A stretch of 20,692 nucleotides of DNA from Chlorobium sp. (GCA_028280025.1 JANQMO010000027.1:1-20692); one strand, 5' to 3'. Shown: positions 6,864 to 14,887, numbered from the stretch's first letter. A program made the numbers and translations. Notes: a model not told the origin generated them from the letters alone.

Positions 6864-8222
6864 ATGATGATGAAAAAGGTACAGGACGTGAAGCGTGTTC
6901 TCATCCGGACGCTGGGATGCAAGCTCAATTATGCCGAAACGTCGGCAATCCTGGAGGATTTTGTCAAACAGGGATGGGAAATATCTACCGGAGAGGACCG
7001 GCCGGACCTTGTGATTATCCATACCTGCGCTGTTACCGGTAAGGCGGAACAGAAATCGAGGCAGCTGATACGAAAAATGATACAATCGTACCCTGGCAGC
7101 CGGATTGTTGCCGTCGGCTGTTATGCACAACTGCAGCCTGAGAGGCTCGAACGTATCGAAGGAATCAATGGAATTCTCGGGAGCGAAGAAAAATTCAATA
7201 CGGCAAACTATATCGGCGAGGCTGAAAGCAAGGTTCAGCGGGACATCTTGTCAAGGGGATCATTCGGCGATGCCGTTGCAGCTCATTCGCTTGTCACAGA
7301 ACGGGCATCGGGCAGGACGAGGGGTTTTTTAAAGATTCAGGACGGCTGCGATTACGGGTGCGCATATTGTGCGATCCCGATTGCCAGGGGACGGTCCAGG
7401 TCGGTGCCTTTGGCTGATGTTCTTGATGGTGCACGCCGGCTTTCGGAAGCAGGCTACCGGGAAATCGTGCTGACCGGGGTGAATATCGCCGACTATCGCA
7501 GCGGCAGGGCCGGTCTGGTCGAGCTGCTCATGGAACTGGATGGCTTTGTTGGGTGCAGGATCAGGATAAGCTCCATTGAGCCGGATGTTCTGAGTGACAA
7601 ACTGATCGAAACGGTTGCCTCTTCATCGAGAATCATGCCGCATTTTCATCTGCCGCTTCAGTCAGGCTCTGACAGAATTCTTGCGGCAATGAGGCGGCGC
7701 TATACCACGTCCGGCTACAGGGAGCGGTTGCTGAGAGCAGTGAGCACGATTTCCCGTTGCGCCATAGGTGCTGACGTCGTTACCGGCTATCCCGGAGAAT
7801 CAGAAGCGGATTTTCAAAAGGCAGTTTCCTTTATCGAGGCTTTACCGGTAGCCTATCTCCATGTTTTTCCCTGTTCTGTCAGACCGGGAACTCTTCTTGC
7901 GAAGCAGGTTGATTCGGGAGAGCGCGGCATGGTCTCTCCGGAAGAGGTTCGTTCCAGAAGCCGGCGTCTTTTGGCCCTGGCGGAAAGGAAGCAGCATGAA
8001 TTTCTGGACCTCTCTATCGGTCACAGGCTTGAGGTGCTGGTGGAAGAATGCCATGAAGGAGAAAACGGTGAGTATGTTCTTTCAGGTTACTCGGAGAATT
8101 ATCTGCGCGTGAATGTTCGTCTGTCCTCGGACCGGGCCCGGTCAATGGTTGGAAAGGAGGTGCCGGCGCTCATTGAAAAGAAGGGCGGAGATTTGAATTT
8201 AGAGGGCAGATTTGTAACTTGA
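6864..8222 (+). CDS. mtaB: tRNA t6A37 methylthiotransferase MtaB (radical SAM)
   Basis: MtaB converts N6-threonylcarbamoyladenosine at position 37 of tRNAs to its 2-methylthio form. From the chosen start (452 aa), the N-terminal MTTase domain has cluster cysteines C19 (TLGCKLNYAET), C55 and C86. The radical SAM motif CDYGCAYC gives C162, C166 and C169. A TRAM-like RNA-binding domain follows at the C-terminus. TLGCKLN favours MtaB over MiaB or RimO. The frame stays open upstream to 6750, but that part is translated repeat DNA. Realistic starts are ATG at 6864, 6867 or 6870, or GTG at 6888 with AAAGG just upstream. It is followed by apt after 48 bp, and mtaB-apt-nhaD may be one transcription unit. 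Confidence 0.92.
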   Translation: MMMKKVQDVKRVLIRTLGCKLNYAETSAILEDFVKQGWEISTGEDRPDLVIIHTCAVTGKAEQKSRQLIRKMIQSYPGSRIVAVGCYAQLQPERLERIEGINGILGSEEKFNTANYIGEAESKVQRDILSRGSFGDAVAAHSLVTERASGRTRGFLKIQDGCDYGCAYCAIPIARGRSRSVPLADVLDGARRLSEAGYREIVLTGVNIADYRSGRAGLVELLMELDGFVGCRIRISSIEPDVLSDKLIETVASSSRIMPHFHLPLQSGSDRILAAMRRRYTTSGYRERLLRAVSTISRCAIGADVVTGYPGESEADFQKAVSFIEALPVAYLHVFPCSVRPGTLLAKQVDSGERGMVSPEEVRSRSRRLLALAERKQHEFLDLSIGHRLEVLVEECHEGENGEYVLSGYSENYLRVNVRLSSDRARSMVGKEVPALIEKKGGDLNLEGRFVT

Positions 8223-8270
8223 ATACCGTTTTTTTCGAAACAACCCAAACCGTTTTAAACACCTACTCAC

Positions 8271-8804
8271 ATGGCTATCAAGTCCCGCATTCGCACCATC
8301 CCTGATTATCCGAAAAAAGGGATCATGTTCCGAGATATTACGACCCTGCTCAAGGATCCGGTCGGATTCAGGTTGGTGATCGATCAGTTTACGCAGCACT
8401 ATCTTGAAAACGGGATTGATTTCGATATGATCGTTGGTATGGAGGCAAGGGGGTTTATTATCGGCGGCGCGCTATCCTACACGCTCGGGAAGGGATTTGT
8501 ACCGATCAGAAAACCCGGAAAACTGCCCGGTGAAACCGTTGATCAGGAGTACGAGCTTGAATATGGAACCGATAAAGTTGAAATGCATATCGATGCGCTT
8601 GCAAAAGGAACCCGTGTTCTTCTTGTCGACGATCTTCTTGCAACCGGAGGAACGGCTGCTGCCGGAGCGGCTCTTGTCGAAAAAGTAGGTGGAGAAATTG
8701 CTGAAATGGCATTCATCGTCAATCTTCCCGATATCGGCGGACAGAAAAAACTTGAAGACAAAGGCTACAAACTGTATTGTCTCACCGAGTTCGAGGGGGA
8801 ATAG
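8271..8804 (+). CDS. apt: Adenine phosphoribosyltransferase
   Basis: Apt makes AMP from adenine and PRPP in purine salvage. The 177-aa length is standard. The N-terminus reads RIRTIPDYPKKGIMFRDITTLL, a typical Apt signature. The PRPP-binding motif VLLVDDLLATGGTA is at about residues 116-129, with the acidic pair at D120-D121. The flexible-loop region KPGKLPGETVDQEYELEYG precedes it. The start is ATG at 8271; no clear Shine-Dalgarno is visible. The stop is 5 bp before the preferred nhaD start. Confidence 0.96.
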   Translation: MAIKSRIRTIPDYPKKGIMFRDITTLLKDPVGFRLVIDQFTQHYLENGIDFDMIVGMEARGFIIGGALSYTLGKGFVPIRKPGKLPGETVDQEYELEYGTDKVEMHIDALAKGTRVLLVDDLLATGGTAAAGAALVEKVGGEIAEMAFIVNLPDIGGQKKLEDKGYKLYCLTEFEGE

Positions 8805-8809
8805 GGTGT

Positions 8810-10300
8810 ATGCGTGATTCCTTGGTCCGTACGTTTTTTCCGGTTGTTATCGGAGTGATTCTCATCCAGTTCGGTTTTACTTTTCCTCTGTTTGCATCAG
8901 AAGCGGTCGATACTGCGGGACATGTCGCATCGGCAGCTCACGCTTCAGCCGGCTCTCATCATCTGCCGCCGGTCTGGATGGTCATTCCTTTTGCGATCCT
9001 GCTTCTGATGATCGCGACAGGCCCTTTGTTTTATCACCGTTTCTGGGAGCATCACTACCCGAGAGTGGCAGTAGGCCTTGCCGCGGTTGTGGCGGTGTTT
9101 TACGCGTTCTTTATGGATCATGGCACGCATGCGCTGCTCCATACGCTTGAAGAATACATCTCGTTTATAGCGCTTATCGCCTCGTTGTTTGTTGTATCAG
9201 GGGGTATCCTGATCAAGATCGGTACGCGGGGACGTCCCCTGGTAAACGGGGGGCTGCTCTTTTTCGGGTCGATTCTTGCCGATATTATCGGAACTACAGG
9301 CGCATCCATGCTCTTGATCCGTCCCTATATGAGGATCAACGAGGGGCGCCTGAAACCGTTTCATATCGTCTTTTTCATTTTTCTTGTCAGCAATATCGGC
9401 GGTGGATTGACCCCGATCGGTGATCCCCCGCTCTTCCTTGGCTTTCTCAAGGGTGTTCCGTTTTTCTGGATCATGAAAGAGATATGGTTCATCTGGCTTG
9501 TTACTGTCGTTGCGCTTATCGTGATTTTCATGATTTTTGATGTTGCGGCAGGCAAAGGAACCATACCTGAAGAGTTTGAAAAACATGCCGGAAAGCCACT
9601 GGAGATCAAGGGAGCGCACAGTTTCATCTTTCTTGCCGTCATCATCGTTTCGGTGTTCCTCGACCCTGCGGTCATTCCGGGTTTTCCCAGCCTGCAGGAG
9701 ATGCTGCATGTTCCTTTCGGTATCCGTGAAGTCATCATGTTTGCCGTTGCATTTATCGCCTACAGGATGTCGGACACAGAGGCTATGAAAGGAAACGAGT
9801 TCAACTTCGAGCCCATAAAGGAAGTGGCGTTTCTCTTTATCGGGATATTCGCCACGATGATCCCTGCGCTCGAACTTATCGGGGCCTATGCAGAATCACA
9901 TGCAGGGGAATTTTCAGTATCCCGCTTTTACTGGCTGACAGGTTCGCTGTCAGGGGTTCTTGACAATGCGCCGACCTACCTGAATTTTCTTGCCGGGTCA
10001 ATGGGAAAATTCGGCTCGGATATCGGGTCGGTCGAGGCGGTTCGCGGTTTTGCAGATGGGCTTGAGTCTCCGGTCGCATCGGATGTCCCTTCCAACGTCT
10101 ACCTGCTTGCGATATCAGTCGCCGCTGTGTTTTTCGGAGCGATGACCTATATAGGGAATGCACCGAACTTCATGGTTAAAAATATAGCCGAGCAGTCGGA
10201 TATCGATGTTCCGAGTTTTATTGAATATGTTTACAAGTATTCATTACCGATACTGGCCCCGCTGTTCTTCATCATCTGGTGGGTGTTTTTTAATTACTAA
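8810..10300 (+). CDS. nhaD: Na+/H+ antiporter, NhaD type (ion transporter superfamily)
   Basis: The protein would exchange sodium for protons across the cytoplasmic membrane, plausible for a marine or brackish phototroph. It has 496 aa from ATG at 8810, preceded by a good Shine-Dalgarno (GAGGGGG/AGGG). A TTG at 8777 would overlap apt and lacks support. The N-terminus looks like a signal peptide or first membrane segment ending near FPLFASEAV, then a His/Ala-rich stretch. About a dozen hydrophobic segments follow. NhaD/ArsB-superfamily motifs visible are GGGLTPIGDPPLFLGFL and GVLDNAPTYLNFLA. Other superfamily substrates cannot be excluded by sequence reading, but the motif set fits NhaD. It is coupled to apt. 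Confidence 0.88.
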   Translation: MRDSLVRTFFPVVIGVILIQFGFTFPLFASEAVDTAGHVASAAHASAGSHHLPPVWMVIPFAILLLMIATGPLFYHRFWEHHYPRVAVGLAAVVAVFYAFFMDHGTHALLHTLEEYISFIALIASLFVVSGGILIKIGTRGRPLVNGGLLFFGSILADIIGTTGASMLLIRPYMRINEGRLKPFHIVFFIFLVSNIGGGLTPIGDPPLFLGFLKGVPFFWIMKEIWFIWLVTVVALIVIFMIFDVAAGKGTIPEEFEKHAGKPLEIKGAHSFIFLAVIIVSVFLDPAVIPGFPSLQEMLHVPFGIREVIMFAVAFIAYRMSDTEAMKGNEFNFEPIKEVAFLFIGIFATMIPALELIGAYAESHAGEFSVSRFYWLTGSLSGVLDNAPTYLNFLAGSMGKFGSDIGSVEAVRGFADGLESPVASDVPSNVYLLAISVAAVFFGAMTYIGNAPNFMVKNIAEQSDIDVPSFIEYVYKYSLPILAPLFFIIWWVFFNY

Positions 10301-10511
10301 GCAATGAGTGAATAACAGTTCTTAGTTCTGAGTTCTCAGTTCTCAGTGGGAAGAAAATGTAGGGGCGAAATATCTTTCGCCCTTTCGATGGCCGGAAGGC
10401 TTCATTCGAACAGCTCAACAAATATCTTCACCCTATTACCTATTACCTATTACCTATTACCTATTACCTATTACCTATTACCTATTCACCAATCACTATT
10501 CACTAACTATC
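10300..10511. repeat. Repeat island D with a pure CCTATTA heptamer tract
   Basis: The left arm at 10300-10348 is seven heptads in one phase (AGCAATG, AGTGAAT, then AGTTCTT/G/C units) and starts on the last base of the nhaD stop codon. A palindrome at 10359-10385 has the stem GGGCGAAA/TTTCGCCC. At 10386-10430 lies a collapsed YR element that keeps only its ATGGCC end and its CAGCTCAACAAAT end. Positions 10432-10486 hold seven perfect CCTATTA units plus six of the next seven bases. ATTCACC, AATCACT and ATTCACT heptads run on to 10504 and a looser AACTATC ends at 10511, two bases from the next ATG. Confidence 0.88.
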
Positions 10512-10512
10512 T

Positions 10513-10899
10513 ATGAAAGGATTTGTCCAGGCTATTCGTGACGGGGAAAAAGGTTTGGTGTTCAGGAACTCGGTTTTCCTGCCTTTTCACCTTGAGATAC
10601 TCAGCATATGGATCGGAAAGGAGATGTCGCTGATTGCGGTGCCGGACGTGTATACCGATTTCAGTGAAGGAAACGGCCACATTGCCGTTCGTTCTGGAGA
10701 TACCTACACGAACATTGTCTTCAGGAAAGGAGGGGACCTGCGGAAGGAATTTGGGCATCACAAAGGCCATATCATTATACATGCCGCAGAAAAGGGTGCC
10801 GATATCTTCCGCCATGAAAACAGGCATTACATCAAGGTCGGCTTCACCAACAAACATACGCTCGAGTTCGAACTGATTGATGACCCGTTTTATCTGTGA
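10513..10899 (+). CDS. Conserved-looking hypothetical protein, 128 aa
   Basis: I do not recognise this family. The ORF begins with ATG at 10513 and encodes a 128-aa soluble protein with no signal peptide or membrane segment. It looks like a compact alternating strand/turn protein with a His-rich middle (GHHKGHIIIHAAEKGADIFRH, about residues 80-101). The codons resemble those of neighbouring housekeeping genes, which supports a real gene. The 5' edge is odd: the heptamer array ends two bases before the ATG, so there is no normal ribosome-binding site. Downstream is island E. Function unknown. Confidence 0.6.
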   Translation: MKGFVQAIRDGEKGLVFRNSVFLPFHLEILSIWIGKEMSLIAVPDVYTDFSEGNGHIAVRSGDTYTNIVFRKGGDLRKEFGHHKGHIIIHAAEKGADIFRHENRHYIKVGFTNKHTLEFELIDDPFYL

Positions 10900-10904
10900 T
10901 GCGG

Positions 10905-11054
10905 GTTGTTGAACTGTTGAGGTGCTGCAATTGCAGTATACATGAAGGCATCATATAGGTCTTATGAGTCCTATAGGTCCTGTAAAAGTTCCATAAGTAT
11001 ACCGGCCATCAATCATGCCTTTACTTTTCATCCTCCCCTTCGAATCACGATCCC
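10905..11054. repeat. Repeat island E (diverged copy)
   Basis: The left edge has GTTGTTGA/ACTGTTGA 8-mers instead of heptads. A diverged YR element follows at about 10920-11016, in the same orientation as islands B and F but with several substitutions and an interrupted 9-mer phase. The right edge at 11041-11054 has CGAATCA and CGATCCC, the right-arm polarity of GTGAATC-type words. There is no palindrome copy. Positions 11055-11143, up to the HU stop, show only a small GCTCC/GGAGC hairpin (11070-11084). Confidence 0.7.
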
Positions 11055-11143
11055 GCATGAAGATAATATGCTCCCGGATGGAGCAACAGCCTGTTTGCAG
11101 ACAGTCTCGTTTTTAACACAATTTCCCGGATCGCTTGCTGATA

Positions 11144-11443
11144 TCAGGCTTTCAGACTCTGACTTACTGCGTGCTTGAATTCCTTGGATATCTTGAACGT
11201 AGGGACGTTTTTGGCTTCAACAGAGACTTTTTCCCCGGTTCTCGGATTCCTCGCCAGCCTCTGGTTTTTAAAGCGGATATTAAACGATCCGAATCCCCTG
11301 ATCTCGATTCGTTTGCCCGCTTTCAGTGAATCGATGATGCTTTCAAAAAGGCAGTCCACCACCGATTCCGTTTCGTGCTTCGTCAATCCGGTTTTGTGCG
11401 AAATACTATTAACGAGATCAGCTTTTGTCGTTGTATTTGCCAT
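11144..11443 (-). CDS. HU/IHF family DNA-binding protein
   Basis: Members bend and compact DNA as dimers. The protein is 99 aa, at the IHF-like end of the size range. The N-terminus has the helix-turn-helix-like arm TKADLVNSISHKTGLTK. The signature GFGSFNIRFKNQRLARNPRTGE (about residues 51-72) includes the DNA-intercalating proline arm (RNPRTGE). I cannot tell HU from an IHF subunit, so no symbol is given. The start is ATG at 11443 with no evident Shine-Dalgarno. It lies 38 bp downstream of the TauE-like gene on the same strand, so the two may be co-transcribed. Confidence 0.93.
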   Translation of the reverse strand: MANTTTKADLVNSISHKTGLTKHETESVVDCLFESIIDSLKAGKRIEIRGFGSFNIRFKNQRLARNPRTGEKVSVEAKNVPTFKISKEFKHAVSQSLKA

Positions 11444-11481
11444 AGCGCGTAAGTTCTAAGTGTGAATAACGTTACCAATAA

Positions 11482-11847
11482 TTATTGTAACCACATTCGT
11501 ACCGCAACAATTCCGATAAATACAGCAAAAATTTTTCTGAGCATTTCGTTTGTCAGAGATGTTGCGACTTTTGCGCCCAGTAATGCTCCTGCAAAAAGGC
11601 CGAGGGCGATAAGAATTCCGAAAAGAATGTGCTCTGTCGACAGTTTTCCCGCCCTGTAATATTCAAGCACGCCGAGAATGCCGACCGGAAGCAGAAGTGC
11701 AACCAGAGACGTTGCATTGGCGGTATGCTGAGTGAAGCCCATGAGAAGGACCAGAGCCGGGACAATGATAAGGCCGCCGCCGATTCCGAACATTCCCGAT
11801 AGGACACCTGCCAATAGCCCTGTCAGTAACATAAGGATGAATTGCAT
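11482..11847 (-). CDS. TauE/SafE family permease, half-size
   Basis: TauE/SafE (DUF81) proteins are membrane permeases proposed to export sulfite, sulfonates or related sulfur anions. This one has 121 aa from ATG at 11847, which has GGAG nine bases upstream. A longer start at 11886 adds 13 residues without support. It shows about four hydrophobic helices and the family's glycine motif LAGVLSGMFGIGGGLIIVPAL near the N-terminus. Typical members are about 250 aa with two such halves; here only one half is present, so it would have to dimerise. The substrate is not determinable from sequence. The C-terminus (AVRMWLQ) ends cleanly, so it does not look truncated by a stop mutation. Confidence 0.85.
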   Translation of the reverse strand: MQFILMLLTGLLAGVLSGMFGIGGGLIIVPALVLLMGFTQHTANATSLVALLLPVGILGVLEYYRAGKLSTEHILFGILIALGLFAGALLGAKVATSLTNEMLRKIFAVFIGIVAVRMWLQ

Positions 11848-11900
11848 GATCAATATCTCCAGGTAAAACGTTAACACCTGCCGCAAGGCGCCTTTTTTTC

Positions 11901-12342
11901 AGTTCTTAGTTCTCAGTTCTTGGTTCTTAGTTATTTCCGCTGTTTGTCTACTGAAGTACGTAGCGCACTAATGACCCTTGCTGTCTCATTTGCATTATCG
12001 CTCAGTTTTTTAAACGTTGTTTGATCAATATATCCAACATCAAGAGCGACATATAGTTGAGATTGAACTTCAGCGCATGATGCCCTTGAAACCACAAGAA
12101 ATTGATGAAATTCATTCATGGAACCCCTGCCGAATCCTTCAGCGATATTTGACATTATTGAAACTGATGCACGGCGGATCTGATCACGTAAACTGTAGTC
12201 TTTGGAAAATGCACCAATATTTGTAACAGCATAGATAGCCTGAGTAAGTTCACGAGCCTTCTGCCAAGCCACTAAGTCCTCAAACTTCTGAATCTTACTC
12301 ATGTTAACTCATCTTGACACTAAGAACCAAGAACTAAGAACT
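11901..12342. repeat. Heptad-bounded cassette carrying the four-helix-bundle gene
   Basis: The left array at 11901-11935 reads AGTTCTT, AGTTCTC, AGTTCTT, GGTTCTT, AGTTATT. The right array at 12322-12342 reads AAGAACC, AAGAACT, AAGAACT. A perfect 17-bp inverted repeat, AGTTCTTGGTTCTTAGT, lies at 11915-11931 and inverted at 12319-12335. The left array supplies the stop codon of the enclosed gene (TAA on the minus strand, 11931-11933), and the right array ends 7 bp from the ftsH stop. The polarity of the two arrays is the same as in the other islands. Confidence 0.85.
11931..12302 (-). CDS. Four helix bundle protein (S23/23S rRNA intervening-sequence family)
   Basis: This 123-aa protein matches the small S23/IVS four-helix-bundle family, found inside 23S rRNA intervening sequences and at scattered chromosomal sites; the Avd protein of diversity-generating retroelements is a relative. 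Visible signatures are FEDLVAWQKARELTQAIY near the N-terminus, the central DQIRRASVSIMSNIAEGFGRGS, and EFHQFLVVSRASCAEVQSQL. No membrane segment is present. The biochemical role is unknown; the basic fold suggests nucleic-acid binding. The start is ATG at 12302. Codon choice looks more AT-rich than in ftsH. No reverse transcriptase or template repeat is in the window, so an Avd role is not supported. It is enclosed by inverted heptad arrays. Confidence 0.9.
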   Translation of the reverse strand: MSKIQKFEDLVAWQKARELTQAIYAVTNIGAFSKDYSLRDQIRRASVSIMSNIAEGFGRGSMNEFHQFLVVSRASCAEVQSQLYVALDVGYIDQTTFKKLSDNANETARVISALRTSVDKQRK

Positions 12343-12349
12343 CCTTGCT

Positions 12350-14329
12350 CTACAACGCCGTTGCCGCCCCTCCGCCGGCTTCGATAATGGCATCGATTTC
12401 CTTGCTGCTCAGGATTTCTTTTTCAATAAGTGCTTCTGCAAGGGCATCGAGGAGGTTCTTTTTTTCCATGAGGATGCGTTTGGCGTTTTCCATGCATTCC
12501 ATGACGATGTTACGCACTTCGACATCGATCTGAAGAGCGGTTTCCTCACTGTATTCCCGGACATGTGAGTAATCCTTGCCTAAAAACACCTCCTTGTGTC
12601 CGTCACCATAGTTGATCGGTCCGAGCTTTTCGCTCATCCCCCAGTTCCTGACCATTTTTCGGGCGATCTCGGTTGCCCGCTGGATGTCGTTTTCAGCACC
12701 TGTGCTGGTTTTGTTGAAAACAAGCTTCTCGGCCGCCCTTCCTCCCAAAGCGTAGGTGATCATGGCGATGAGGTTTTCGCGGTCCTGAGTATAGCGGTCT
12801 TCCTCGGGAAGGTACGCCGTCAGGCCGAGAGAGCGTCCCCGCGGAATGATGGTTACTTTATGAATGGGATCGGAGCCTTCGGTGAATTTTGCGACCAGAA
12901 CGTGCCCGGATTCATGGTAGGCCGTGATTTTTTTCTGTTCATCCGAGATATACATGCTTCGCCGTTCGGGCCCCATGAGTATTTTGTCCCTTGCTTCTTC
13001 GAAATTGGCCCGGGAGATATCCTTTCGTCCTCCCCTGGAGGCCAGAAGGGCTGATTCGTTGATAAGGTTCGCCAGGTCAGCACCTGAAAAACCCGGGGTG
13101 CTCTGCGCCACTTTTTCCAGATCGACATCCGGGGCGAGAGGGGTTTTACGGGCATGGATCTTCAGAATGGCAATTCTTCCACGGATATCGGGTTTGTCGA
13201 TCGTGATCTGGCGGTCGAACCTGCCAGGTCTCAAGAGCGCTGTATCCAGAACGTCGGGACGGTTTGTTGCGGCAATGAGGATGACGTTATCTTTTGTTGT
13301 AAAACCATCCATTTCCACAAGAAGCTGGTTGAGGGTCTGTTCACGTTCGTCGTGACCTCCTCCGAGACCTGCGCCCCTGCTGCGGCCTACAGCGTCGATT
13401 TCATCGACAAAGACAATGCAGGGCGCGTTTTTCTTTGCCGTTTCGAACAGGTCGCGTACCCTTGCTGCGCCGACGCCCACGAACATTTCAACAAAATCCG
13501 CACCGGAGATTGAGAAAAACGGCACCTTGGCTTCACCTGCGATGGCCTTTGCAAGAAGCGTTTTTCCGGTGCCCGGTGGCCCGAGCAGGAGAACGCCTTT
13601 GGGGATTTTTCCGCCGATCTGTTCATAGCGTTCCGGGTGCATGAGAAAGTCCACCGTTTCTTTCAGTTCCTCGACGGCTTCATCGACACCGGCGACATCT
13701 TCAAAGGTGACTTTTACATCGAAATCGCTCATCAGTTTGGCCCTGCTTTTGCCGAAGGCGAAAATATTTCTCTGCATTCCTCCGTTTTGCATGGACATGC
13801 GGCGGAAGATGAAAAAGTAGATAGCTGCAAATATAAGCCAGGGGGCAAACAGGATAAGGAAGTTGTTGAAATCGTTCGAGCTTTCGATGACTTTGACTTC
13901 TATACCTTTTTCTGCAAGAATGTCAGCCTGTTCGACGGTGAACGCCGGTATCCTGGTGACAAACTTGTCAACCATCACAGTGGACCCGTCAACGAGCTGA
14001 ACCGACAAGAGGGTTTTCAAAACGCCCTTGAGGAGCGCTGACCGGTCTCCGGCGGTTTCTACAGTGAGCGAAACGATCTGGTCCTGGGCCAGTACTTTTC
14101 TGTACTCGTTATAGGTGATTTCTTTGGTGTTGTCCTGGACGAAAAAACGCTGGAACACAAAGATGAAGGCCAGGAAAATCATGACGTAAATCAATATCCT
14201 GGGAAACCGTTCTTTGGGTGCCTCGCTGTTGTCGCCGCCGCCGAACCATCCGCCTGAATCAGGCTCCTGGCCTTTGACGGGTTTGAACTTGTCGGGTGTC
14301 TGACGTTTTCTGCCTTCTTTCTCGGCCAT
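12350..14329 (-). CDS. ftsH: ATP-dependent zinc metalloprotease FtsH
   Basis: FtsH is a membrane-anchored hexameric AAA+ protease that removes damaged membrane and short-lived cytosolic proteins. It is 659 aa. Two membrane segments flank a periplasmic domain (about residues 43-62 and 157-176). The AAA module has Walker A GPPGTGKT at 250-257, Walker B IVFVDEID ending near 311, and the second region of homology AATNRPDVLDTALLRPGRFDR near 353-373. The zinc site HESGH is at 472-476. The N-terminal cytosolic stretch of about 40 residues is longer than in Escherichia coli and Gly/Lys-rich. The start is ATG at 14329 with AGGA about ten bases upstream. Its stop is 7 bp from a heptad array. Confidence 0.98.
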   Translation of the reverse strand: MAEKEGRKRQTPDKFKPVKGQEPDSGGWFGGGDNSEAPKERFPRILIYVMIFLAFIFVFQRFFVQDNTKEITYNEYRKVLAQDQIVSLTVETAGDRSALLKGVLKTLLSVQLVDGSTVMVDKFVTRIPAFTVEQADILAEKGIEVKVIESSNDFNNFLILFAPWLIFAAIYFFIFRRMSMQNGGMQRNIFAFGKSRAKLMSDFDVKVTFEDVAGVDEAVEELKETVDFLMHPERYEQIGGKIPKGVLLLGPPGTGKTLLAKAIAGEAKVPFFSISGADFVEMFVGVGAARVRDLFETAKKNAPCIVFVDEIDAVGRSRGAGLGGGHDEREQTLNQLLVEMDGFTTKDNVILIAATNRPDVLDTALLRPGRFDRQITIDKPDIRGRIAILKIHARKTPLAPDVDLEKVAQSTPGFSGADLANLINESALLASRGGRKDISRANFEEARDKILMGPERRSMYISDEQKKITAYHESGHVLVAKFTEGSDPIHKVTIIPRGRSLGLTAYLPEEDRYTQDRENLIAMITYALGGRAAEKLVFNKTSTGAENDIQRATEIARKMVRNWGMSEKLGPINYGDGHKEVFLGKDYSHVREYSEETALQIDVEVRNIVMECMENAKRILMEKKNLLDALAEALIEKEILSSKEIDAIIEAGGGAATAL

Positions 14330-14458
14330 ATAATAATTCCTGTTCAGTGGGTATGATAAGGTAACTCTCAGTGTTAAAAGTAATTAAAAGATAACTTTAG
14401 AGGAGCGTAAAAAGTTTATTTCTTTCGAAGGTTTTACTCGGCGCAAAGTGTTGGGGAT
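14330..14458. other. ftsH upstream region, no repeat
   Basis: This AT-rich stretch between the ftsH start and island F should hold the ftsH promoter on the minus strand. I see no confident -35/-10 pair and no hairpin of note. Confidence 0.4.
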
Positions 14459-14841
14459 CGTAAATCGTAAATCGTGAATCGTGAATCGTGAATAGAATAG
14501 GTAATAGGAAGAATAGTTCTCAGTTCTTGGTTCTTAGTTCTGAGTGGAAAGAATGTAGGGGCGACCCTTGCGGTTGCCCGTGATGTGTCAGGCAGGAAGG
14601 AGCGTAAGTCGTGAATCGTGAATAGGGAAAGATAGGAAAGGCAAAAGAGAAAACTGTTGAGCTGTTGAATTGTTGCAATGCGGATACATTGGAAGGCATT
14701 CTATAGGTCCTATAAGTCTTATGAGTCCTATAGGACCTATAAGTACATCGGCCATCCGACCTTCGTACGGGCGGGTTTCAAACCCGCCCCTACTATCTTT
14801 TCAACCATTCACGAATCATGATCCCCGATTCACTATCCCGC
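14459..14841. repeat. Repeat island F (largest, two palindromes)
   Basis: There is no gene between the divergent ftsH and gltX genes. The left arm starts with CGTAAAT, CGTAAAT and three CGTGAAT units at 14459-14493. AGTTCTC, AGTTCTT, GGTTCTT and AGTTCTG follow at 14515-14542. A palindrome copy lies at 14555-14585 (GGGCGACC with GGTTGCCC). CGTAAGT, CGTGAAT, CGTGAAT follow at 14603-14623. A YR element at 14654-14756 comes next, then a second palindrome at 14765-14793. The right arm at 14807-14841 is ATTCACG, AATCATG, ATCCCCG, ATTCACT, ATCCCGC. Confidence 0.87.
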
Positions 14842-14887
14842 ATTTGTTGAAACGCTTGATTTAGGTTAAATTCATTGCCTTTATACA

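Noticed and set aside
10432..10486. CRISPR-like or direct-repeat array
   Set aside because: The units are 7 bp and contiguous, with no spacers and no cas genes. It is a microsatellite.
11931..12302. Avd protein of a diversity-generating retroelement, or an rRNA intervening sequence
   Set aside because: There is no reverse transcriptase, template/variable repeat or 23S rRNA in the window. Only the fold family is shared.
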